Of a DNA stretch of 16,792 nucleotides, positions 1 through 5,137 are shown piece after piece. The notes below the pieces were generated by a model that worked only from the letters and a program-made list of their open reading frames with translations, made no database searches and was not told where the DNA came from. The translations under genes were made by a program, and so were the position numbers. Every line of letters begins with the position of its first letter. Positions within the stretch are counted from its first letter, which is position 1. Source of the stretch: CAYYAQ01 sp964469555 (GTDB lineage Bacteria > Planctomycetota > UBA1135 > UBA2386); NCBI GenBank assembly GCA_964469555.1, contig CAYYAQ010000115.1:1-16792 (forward strand). The letters are read 5' to 3'.

Positions 1-51
1 TCATGTCGGGCTGGGAACTTCCGATTCTGTGCCAGGCTCAGGATCGAAACC

Positions 52-648
52 CTAACCCATCGGGCGACGGCCCTCGATCGCGTCGCTGAGGATGCTCTGC
101 GAGACCTGGGTGATGCTCGCGCCCGCAGGGATGCCGCGGGCCAACCGCGTGACGGTGACAACGGATTCGGCGACGCGGAGAGCGACCATCCGCGCCGTCG
201 CCTCCCCCTCGAGGTCGGGGTTCGTGGCGAGACACACCTCGGTGACCTTCGAGTCACCGAGCCGGGCCAGCAGCTGCGCGACTGTGAGGTCCTCGGGGCC
301 TATCCCTTCGAGAGTGGATACCTTGCCCTGCAGAATGTGGAACAGACCCCGGTACTCCGCTTCCTGAAAGGAGCCGACATCACGCGGATCCTCGACAACG
401 AGAATGAGGGATTGGTCGCGGGTCGGGTCTGTACAGATCGAACACGGATCGACCTCGTCGAGGTTGAAGCAGACCGAACACACCTTCGTTGACTCCCGGG
501 CGGCGCGGATCGCGTCCGCCAGTTGGATCGCCTCCCGCTCGTCGACGCACAGCAGGTGGTACGTCAACCGATCAGAGGTCTTCGGTCCAATGCCGGGGAG
601 ACGCGCGAAGCACTCTTTCAGTTGATCGACGGCCTTCGACCCCGCCAA
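52..648 (-). CDS. recR: Recombination mediator protein RecR
   Basis: RecR acts with RecO (and RecF) to load RecA on single-stranded DNA at gaps in the cytoplasm. The 198-residue protein has the usual family length and order of domains: a helix-hairpin-helix near residues 17-28 (LPGIGPKTSDRL), a four-cysteine zinc finger (C57, C60, C69, C72), then a Toprim domain beginning near residue 81 (LILVVEDPRDV). The start is TTG at 648, chosen because a near-perfect Shine-Dalgarno lies 5 bases upstream; there is no ATG at this position. It is the last gene of the dnaX-ebfC-recR run, with 21 bases separating it from the ebfC stop. The identity is secure; only the exact start is inferred. Confidence 0.96.
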   Translation of the reverse strand: MAGSKAVDQLKECFARLPGIGPKTSDRLTYHLLCVDEREAIQLADAIRAARESTKVCSVCFNLDEVDPCSICTDPTRDQSLILVVEDPRDVGSFQEAEYRGLFHILQGKVSTLEGIGPEDLTVAQLLARLGDSKVTEVCLATNPDLEGEATARMVALRVAESVVTVTRLARGIPAGASITQVSQSILSDAIEGRRPMG

Positions 649-653
649 CGGTG

Positions 654-660
654 ACCTCCT
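654..660 (-). promoter_or_regulatory. Strong Shine-Dalgarno that fixes the TTG start of recR
   Basis: On the minus strand AGGAGGT lies 5 bases before the TTG codon at 648-646. It closely matches the anti-Shine-Dalgarno consensus and supports a non-ATG start for recR. The strong site may compensate for the weak start codon. Confidence 0.75.
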
Positions 661-669
661 CGCGTCAGG

Positions 670-1057
670 TTAGAAACCCATGCCCGGCAGGTTCATCCCG
701 CCGGTGACCTTGCCCATCTCTCGATCACGCAACTCGCGGGAGGCGCCGATCGCCTGCCGCACCGCGGTCATGATCAGATCCTCGAGACCCTCGACGTCGT
801 CCGGGTCGACTGCCTCGGGCTGGATCTTCACGCCCTGAATCTCCTGCATACCGTTGACGTAGACCTTGACCACGCCACCACCGGACGTGCCTTCCACGAT
901 GCCGACGTACCCTCCTTGGAGCTCCGACGACGCGTNNNNNNNNNNACGTGCCTTCCACGATGCGTTCCGAAAGCCCGCTCTCCGCGGACTTCATCTTCTT
1001 CTGCATCTCTTGTGCCTGCTTGAGCAGGTTGCTCATGTCGCCGAATCCTGCGGCCAT
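670..1057 (-). CDS. ebfC: YbaB/EbfC family nucleoid-associated protein, broken by an assembly gap
   Basis: This is a small DNA-binding protein of the YbaB/EbfC family, usually encoded between dnaX and recR as here. The N-terminal part (MSNLLKQAQEMQKKM, preceded by MAAGFGD) and the C-terminal part (GGGVVKVYVNG through GMNLPGMGF) are both typical. They lie in different frames on either side of the 10-N run at 936-945. An 18-base sequence occurs on both sides of the gap, at 885-902 and 946-963. Collapsing it removes 61 bases and leaves 327, giving an intact 108-residue protein whose spacing from KQAQ to VVKV equals that of E. coli YbaB. The break is therefore most likely an assembly artefact, not a pseudogene. 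The ATG at 1057 has GGAG 9 bases upstream. Confidence 0.9.
936..945. other. Assembly gap (10 N) inside ebfC
   Basis: A run of ten N. The flanks share an 18-base direct repeat, so the two contig ends probably overlap, and the 34 or so bases at 903-936 are a spurious or variant contig end. Confidence 0.95.
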
Positions 1058-1104
1058 GACGTCGTTCTCCGGTTTCTGGGGGCTTCAGTTGTTGGTGTGT
1101 GTCG

Positions 1105-2772
1105 TCAGTCGGAACTCTCGTCCGCGTGCGGATCACCGCTCGCGCCCGGTTCCACGATTCTACCATCGAACCGTTCGAGGACCTTGCGTGCAGCCGGCCC
1201 CGGCTTGGTTCGCGAACCCTTTCGGGCTGATTGCTCGGATGGTTGCACCGGTTTCTGGGGCTTCTTGGCTCCGCCGCCGAGGGTAACCTCGACCCGCACC
1301 GGTTTCCCGAGGATCTCCCCGAGCATCGCGCGAAGATCGTCTTGCACGCCCTTCGCGCCCATCCGGTCTCGGTGGAGCTTCAGTTGGGTGTCGACGACCA
1401 TGCGCACGAGGCCTTCGGCATCTGGATCATGGATGGAACATAGTTTCAGCGTCGGCGCGAGCACGCCGCGCTTCTCTTGGCAGGTCGCGAGCAAGCGCTC
1501 CTTGAGCGTGCCCGTCACGGCGACGCGCGAGACAGGACGCGACCGTTGGGCGTCCGGCTTCTGTGAACGATCTGACGAACGTGACAGCACCGCCGAGAGC
1601 GGCGCGCCACTGCCGACCTGCTCGAGGAGCTCGGCAAGCTGTGGCAATCGCCCCGCTTCCGCCATGCGCAGCAGGCTGACTTCCAGCACGAGCCGCCGAT
1701 CGTCCACGCGGCGGATGCGCTCGCGACCGAGCAGACCGGCATGCACCATCGCGTCGAGACGGGCGAGGTCCGCGTCCGCTGAGAGTCCTTGCAGGGTCGC
1801 GCGAAGCTCACCGCCGAACGTGACGAGCCCGGTATCTGGGCCGTCGACCTTCAGAAGAAGCAACGCGCGCAGTACTTCGAGGATCTCGCCCAAGACCTCG
1901 CGCTCGTCGACGCCGGTCGCAACCAGCCCGGCGACGAAGTGCATCGCCGGCGCGGCCTCGCCGCGAACCAAGGATGCGACGACCTCGACGACCTCCTCCA
2001 TTCCGGTGCGGTGCACCAGCCGGCGGTAGTCTTCGATGCTGAACGACGAACCCTTCTCCCGCGCGACGGGGAGGATCCGCTCGAGCATGGTTTCCGAGTC
2101 CCGCATGCCCCCACGGGCGGCGCGGGCGATCTCGAGGTAGATCGCATCGGGAATCTCCAGACCCTCTTCTTTCGCGATCGCAGCCAATCGGCCCGTGATG
2201 TCGGTCTCGTCCAGGGTCTGGAACAGCAGGACCTGGCAGCGTGATCGAATCGTGTCCGGAACCTTGTGGAGTTCCGTCGTGGCGAGGATGAACACCACGT
2301 TCGGGGGCGGTTCCTCCAGGGTCTTCAGGAACGCGTTGAACGCGCTCCGCGTGAGCATGTGAACCTCGTCGAGGATGTAGACCTTGTACCGTCCGCCCAT
2401 CGAGGCGAACGCGACGCGATCACGCAGTTCGCGGATGTCGTCGACGAGGTTGTGGGACGCGGCGTCGATCTCCATCACGTCGCCGTTGCTGTTGTCCAGG
2501 ATCGACGTGCACATGGCGCACGTTCCGCACGGGTCCGACGAGACTCCTTTCTCGCAGTTGAGGCAACGGGCGAGGATGCGGGCGAGCGTGGTCTTCCCCA
2601 CGCCGCGGCTGCCGGAGAACAGGAACGCATGCGGCACCTGACCGGAATCGAGAGCGCCGCGCAGAGTCTCGAGGATCGCCTCCTGACCGACGACCTCGGT
2701 CATCGTCTTCGGCCGGAACCGCCGCGCGAGGACCTGATAGTTCTCGGTGTTGTCTGTCTTCTGGGCGGCCAT
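1105..2772 (-). CDS. dnaX: DNA polymerase III subunit gamma/tau (clamp loader ATPase)
   Basis: DnaX is the AAA+ motor of the clamp loader that opens the sliding clamp and places it on primed DNA. In the 555-residue product I see Walker A at residues 54-62 (GSRGVGKTT), a zinc module with C73, C82, C85 and C88, a Walker B (VYILDEVHML), a sensor-1 ATTE and the SRC arginine-finger motif (IRSRCQ). The C-terminal third is low in complexity and ends with a charged tail. The frame is open upstream to 2889 but would run through the SRP RNA, so the ATG at 2772 (MAAQKTDN) is the likely start. I found no A-rich slippery heptamer, so a separate short gamma form by frameshift is not supported. Forty-seven bases separate the stop from the ebfC start. 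Confidence 0.97.
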   Translation of the reverse strand: MAAQKTDNTENYQVLARRFRPKTMTEVVGQEAILETLRGALDSGQVPHAFLFSGSRGVGKTTLARILARCLNCEKGVSSDPCGTCAMCTSILDNSNGDVMEIDAASHNLVDDIRELRDRVAFASMGGRYKVYILDEVHMLTRSAFNAFLKTLEEPPPNVVFILATTELHKVPDTIRSRCQVLLFQTLDETDITGRLAAIAKEEGLEIPDAIYLEIARAARGGMRDSETMLERILPVAREKGSSFSIEDYRRLVHRTGMEEVVEVVASLVRGEAAPAMHFVAGLVATGVDEREVLGEILEVLRALLLLKVDGPDTGLVTFGGELRATLQGLSADADLARLDAMVHAGLLGRERIRRVDDRRLVLEVSLLRMAEAGRLPQLAELLEQVGSGAPLSAVLSRSSDRSQKPDAQRSRPVSRVAVTGTLKERLLATCQEKRGVLAPTLKLCSIHDPDAEGLVRMVVDTQLKLHRDRMGAKGVQDDLRAMLGEILGKPVRVEVTLGGGAKKPQKPVQPSEQSARKGSRTKPGPAARKVLERFDGRIVEPGASGDPHADESSD

Positions 2773-2782
2773 CGTCACGACG

Positions 2783-2800
2783 CGCACCGGACGCGGTGCG
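2783..2800 (-). promoter_or_regulatory. Hairpin just upstream of the dnaX start codon
   Basis: A 7-bp perfect GC-rich stem (CGCACCG / CGGTGCG) with a 4-base loop ends about 10 bases before the dnaX ATG. One arm also pairs with the far end of the SRP RNA outer helix, so the two structures exclude each other. It could act as an attenuator, a processing site or a ribosome-access control. The structure is seen; the function is inferred. Confidence 0.4.
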
Positions 2801-2809
2801 GCACTCAAA

Positions 2810-2922
2810 GGTATAGACCAACAGGCGTTCCCGACACAGGGAACTGCATGCTTATGGCTGCTCCGTTCCCGGCCTGACCAGATTCGCACCGTGCCCTTGC
2901 CAGGGACCCGCTGATCTACACC
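2810..2922 (-). ncRNA. ffs: Signal recognition particle RNA (4.5S type, small bacterial SRP)
   Basis: This RNA pairs with Ffh to form the bacterial signal recognition particle, which targets nascent membrane proteins to FtsY and SecYEG. On the minus strand the conserved domain IV is plain: GGTCAG, then CCG-GGAA-CGG (GGAA tetraloop), then GAGCAGCC. The flanks pair as a long irregular helix, with GGTGTAGATCAG near the 5' end matching CTGTTGGTCTATACC near the 3' end through several G-U pairs. The core is about 113 nt, the usual 4.5S length. A further perfect 10-bp helix (2930-2939 with 2793-2802) could extend the transcript to about 147 nt. It lies just upstream of dnaX, as in B. subtilis. The exact ends are not known. 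Confidence 0.9.
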
Positions 2923-2978
2923 TCAAAGAGCCGCACCGCGCCCGAAAGGAAACGCCACGTCCTGAGCACGACAAAAAA

Positions 2979-3068
2979 TGGCGGAGAGGGCGGGATTCGA
3001 ACCCGCGGCAGGCTTTCGCCCGCACTCGCTTTCCAAGCGAGCTCCTTAAGCCACTCGGTCACCCCTCC
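2979..3068 (-). tRNA. tRNA-Ser (anticodon GGA)
   Basis: A 90-nt class II tRNA. The acceptor GGAGGGG pairs with CCTCTCC (one G-T pair), followed by discriminator G and an encoded CCA. The anticodon stem CTCGC/GCGAG encloses loop TTGGAAA, giving anticodon GGA for UCC and UCU. A long variable arm with a GAAA-like loop and a T-arm GCGGG-TTCGAAT-CCCGC complete the serine pattern. Six T residues directly follow the CCA on the coding strand. Confidence 0.97.
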
Positions 3069-3197
3069 GCATGAGGGTCGTCCTCCGAACGGAGGCGCTG
3101 CACTCCGATGGTATTCGGCGTCCGGCGATTGATTTTCTTACAGAGCAGTGCGACCGGTGCCAAGGGTCAATCCACCACGCTTGCGCACGGCGGAAAA

Positions 3198-3287
3198 TGG
3201 CGGAGAGGGAGGGATTCGAACCCCCGGTAGACCAAGGCCTACACTGGTTTTCGAAACCAGCCCGTTCAGCCACTCCGGCACCTCTCC
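3198..3287 (-). tRNA. tRNA-Ser (anticodon CGA)
   Basis: A 90-nt class II tRNA. The acceptor GGAGAGG pairs perfectly with CCTCTCC, followed by discriminator G and an encoded CCA. The anticodon stem CTGGT/ACCAG encloses loop TTCGAAA, giving anticodon CGA for UCG. A long variable arm (GTAGGCC...GGTCTAC) and a T-arm with TTCGAAT are present. It lies 129 bases upstream of the second serine tRNA and 55 bases after the tadA stop. A tight palindrome (CCTCC-GAAC-GGAGG) sits between the two tRNAs at 3082-3095. Confidence 0.97.
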
Positions 3288-3342
3288 ACAGGGGTATTTG
3301 GACAATGGCGGGGCGTGGATTCTGCCAGGGTCGAAATCGTTT

Positions 3343-3876
3343 TCAACGCAGCCTTTGGAAGAACTCGCGCATCAGGATGGCGCTTTCTTCCGCGAGGATC
3401 CCCGCATCGACCGGACAGCGGTGATTCAGCCGCGGATCCGAGGGGAGGTGCGCCAACGAGCCACAAGCACCGAACTTGGGATCGGCGGTCGCGAACACCA
3501 CCCGGTCGACCCGGGCGTGGAGGAGGGCTCCGGCGCACATGAAACAGGGCTCCAGGGAGCAGTAGAGGACCGCCCCATTGAGCCGACCGAAGGCCGCGGG
3601 CCCCGGATCACCCCCCGGTCGGCTGGCTGGTGGGCTGTCGGCCCCCTCGAGAGCGGCCTGCATGGCCGCCTCCAGGGCGATCATCTCCGCGTGGGCCAGG
3701 GCGCTGCCGCGTTCACGGGTCCGGTTACGCCCCTCCGCGACAATCCGACCGCCGACCACGACCACCGCCCCGACGGGGACTTCCCCCGCCGCCGCGGCGT
3801 CCCGGGCCAACTCCAGGCACCGCATCATGTAGTTCTCGTCGGTCCGCCTATCGTCATCCTTGATCGACGTAGCCAT
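3343..3876 (-). CDS. tadA: tRNA adenosine(34) deaminase TadA
   Basis: TadA converts A34 to inosine in tRNA-Arg(ACG), so that one tRNA reads CGU, CGC and CGA. The 177-residue protein shows the cytidine/deoxycytidylate deaminase fold: VPVGAVVV near residue 34, the zinc and proton-shuttle motif HAE (H62, E64), and PCFMC (C111, C114) completing the zinc site. Between HAE and PCxxC there is a Gly/Pro/Ala-rich insert of about 20 residues (roughly 76-96) not found in E. coli or Staphylococcus TadA. The ATG at 3876 lies 42 bases from the divergently transcribed carbamoyltransferase start, so both promoters must be compact or overlap coding sequence. Other nucleoside deaminases share the fold, but HAEM, PCFMCAGA and the gene order favour TadA. 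Confidence 0.92.
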   Translation of the reverse strand: MATSIKDDDRRTDENYMMRCLELARDAAAAGEVPVGAVVVVGGRIVAEGRNRTRERGSALAHAEMIALEAAMQAALEGADSPPASRPGGDPGPAAFGRLNGAVLYCSLEPCFMCAGALLHARVDRVVFATADPKFGACGSLAHLPSDPRLNHRCPVDAGILAEESAILMREFFQRLR

Positions 3877-3918
3877 GGTGCTCTTCTATCACCTTTTCCC
3901 GCAGACCTAACTGATCCC

Positions 3919-4920
3919 TTGAGCAAGCGCGACCTTCTCTCGCCGGACGATCTCACCCCCGAGGAGCTCGGGAACCTCCTGGATCTCGCGGCCCAGTTCA
4001 AGAATCGACACACGACGCAGGTCCTGTCGAACAAGACGCTGGGCTTGTTGTTCTTCGATCCGAGCCTTCGCACTCGCGTGTCCTTCGACGTCGCGATCAA
4101 GCAACTCGGCGGCCACTGCATCCAGATCGACGCAGACCGCGAGATCTATGACCTCGAACCCGAGGAACAGGTGATCATGGACGGCGCTGCCGAGGAGCAC
4201 GTGAAGGACGCTGCGCGCACGCTCTCGAGCTACGTCGACATCCTCGGCGTCCGCCACGTGCACAAGACCGGCAACTGGGAGCACGACCGGCAGGACCTCC
4301 TGCTCCACAGCTACGCCGAGCACGCTTCGGTTCCCGTGATCAACCTCGAGTCCCTGCAACATCACCCCTGCCAGGCGCTCGCAGACGTGATGACGATCCA
4401 GGAACACCTCGTGCGCACTCCGGGTCGCAAGCTGACCCTGGCGTGGTCCAACCACCCGGAGTCCAAGAGCATGGGGGTCGCGCACTCCGCGGCGACGGTC
4501 GCCGCCACCGTCGGGATGGACGTCACGATCGCCCACCCCCTCGGATTCGATCTGGACCCCGAGGTCATCGAGACCATCAAGAGTCGCGCCGAATCGTCGG
4601 GTGGAAGCGTACGGATCGTCAACGACCTCATCGAAGGCGCACGCGGCGCAGACGTGCTGTACTCACGCTCCTGGGGCTCTTCCAAGTACTGGGAAGACTC
4701 CCAGCGCGAGGTGATGGTGAAGCGCTCGCTGCAGTCGTGGCGCGTCGACCGGGCCATCATGGCGGAGACGAACAACGCGATCTTCATGCATTCCTTGCCG
4801 GTCCGACGCAACGTCGTCGCCACCGACAACGTCCTGGATGGGATAAGGTCGGTGATCTACGAGCAGGCCGCGAATCGCGTGCACGTGCAGAAAGCACTGC
4901 TCGTGCAATTGCTGCAGTAG
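3919..4920 (+). CDS. argF': N-acetylornithine carbamoyltransferase-like protein (arginine biosynthesis)
   Basis: The protein transfers a carbamoyl group to an ornithine derivative on the way to arginine. The 333-residue product has the carbamoyl-phosphate motif SLRTR (residues 49-53), a HPCQ motif (QHHPCQALAD) and a conserved C-terminal HVQK lysine. By eye it aligns with the Xanthomonas N-acetylornithine enzyme better than with ordinary ornithine enzymes: MDGAAEEHVKDAAR matches MDGDTEEHIAEVAR and GMDVT is shared. Two points differ. The usual HCLP is HSLPVRR, with Ser for Cys, and the Trp expected before the MDG motif is not apparent. The substrate (acetyl-, succinyl- or free ornithine) is therefore not settled. 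The start is TTG at 3919 (MSKRDLLSP), which gives the family's N-terminal length; the longer open frame upstream overlaps a tRNA and tadA and is rejected. Confidence 0.85.
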   Translation: MSKRDLLSPDDLTPEELGNLLDLAAQFKNRHTTQVLSNKTLGLLFFDPSLRTRVSFDVAIKQLGGHCIQIDADREIYDLEPEEQVIMDGAAEEHVKDAARTLSSYVDILGVRHVHKTGNWEHDRQDLLLHSYAEHASVPVINLESLQHHPCQALADVMTIQEHLVRTPGRKLTLAWSNHPESKSMGVAHSAATVAATVGMDVTIAHPLGFDLDPEVIETIKSRAESSGGSVRIVNDLIEGARGADVLYSRSWGSSKYWEDSQREVMVKRSLQSWRVDRAIMAETNNAIFMHSLPVRRNVVATDNVLDGIRSVIYEQAANRVHVQKALLVQLLQ

Positions 4921-5033
4921 TCGTTCGAAACGGATGTGAGTTGTTTTCAACAAGGTCCGCCGACTCCAGCGACTCGCATCCACATGACGGTTGTTTCGGA
5001 ACAGCTGGACGGCTGGTACGATCCCGCGCTGGG

Positions 5034-5107
5034 TGATCGCGAGCCGGTTGGCGCGATCGCTGGCACGGATCACTGGTAGCTTGATCGCAGGCTACGTGAT
5101 CGCAAGC
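5034..5107 (+). repeat. Four-copy GATC-containing repeat upstream of dnaE
   Basis: Near-identical 11-mers of the form YGATCGCNRGC start at 5034 (TGATCGCGAGC), 5054 (CGATCGCTGGC), 5082 (TGATCGCAGGC) and 5097 (TGATCGCAAGC), all in the same orientation. Seven GATC tetramers fall between 5020 and 5128. The last copy ends 30 bases before the dnaE start codon. The array could be an operator for a replication or cell-cycle regulator, or a methylation-sensitive site; this is inference. Confidence 0.55.
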
Positions 5108-5128
5108 AACCGGGATTTGTGACCGATC

Positions 5129-5132
5129 AAGG
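5129..5132 (+). promoter_or_regulatory. Ribosome binding site of dnaE
   Basis: AAGG lies 5 bases before the ATG at 5138, followed by a second purine run (GAGG) touching the start codon. It supports the ATG at 5138. Confidence 0.5.
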
Positions 5133-5137
5133 CGAGG

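Larger units (their letters stand above)
4921..5137. promoter_or_regulatory. Intergenic region upstream of dnaE: hairpin and repeats
   Basis: This is the largest non-coding gap in the window (217 bases). After the carbamoyltransferase stop there is a compound inverted repeat: 4932-4940 pairs with 4973-4981 (9 bp, one G-T), with a small TTGTT/AACAA hairpin inside at 4941-4953. There is no T tract, so an intrinsic terminator is unproven. The second half carries four copies of an 11-base repeat containing GATC (listed separately). I could not fix a sigma-70 promoter with confidence, but the dnaE promoter should lie here. Confidence 0.5.

Noticed and set aside
1..51. Minus-strand sequence resembling the start of 16S rRNA (TTTCGATCCTG...CTGGCACAG)
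   Set aside because: The match needs several insertions and does not continue into the next conserved part of 16S. It is probably chance.
866..2029. Long plus-strand frame opposite ebfC and dnaX
   Set aside because: Shadow of dnaX, crossing the N gap, with arginine- and serine-rich sequence typical of an antisense frame.
1105..2772. Programmed frameshift in dnaX giving a gamma form
   Set aside because: No A-rich slippery heptamer was seen in the coding strand.
2773..2889. A 39-residue N-terminal extension of DnaX
   Set aside because: The extension is the SRP RNA read as protein; MAAQ at 2772 is the natural start.
3140..3170. Sigma-70 promoter for tRNA-Ser(GGA), with TTGACC at 3170-3165 on the minus strand
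   Set aside because: At the proper spacing the -10 hexamer is TGCTCT, a poor match, so I do not list it as a promoter.
3148..3918. A 257-codon upstream extension of the carbamoyltransferase frame
   Set aside because: It would run through tRNA-Ser(CGA) and antisense to tadA. The TTG at 3919 gives the family's normal N-terminus.
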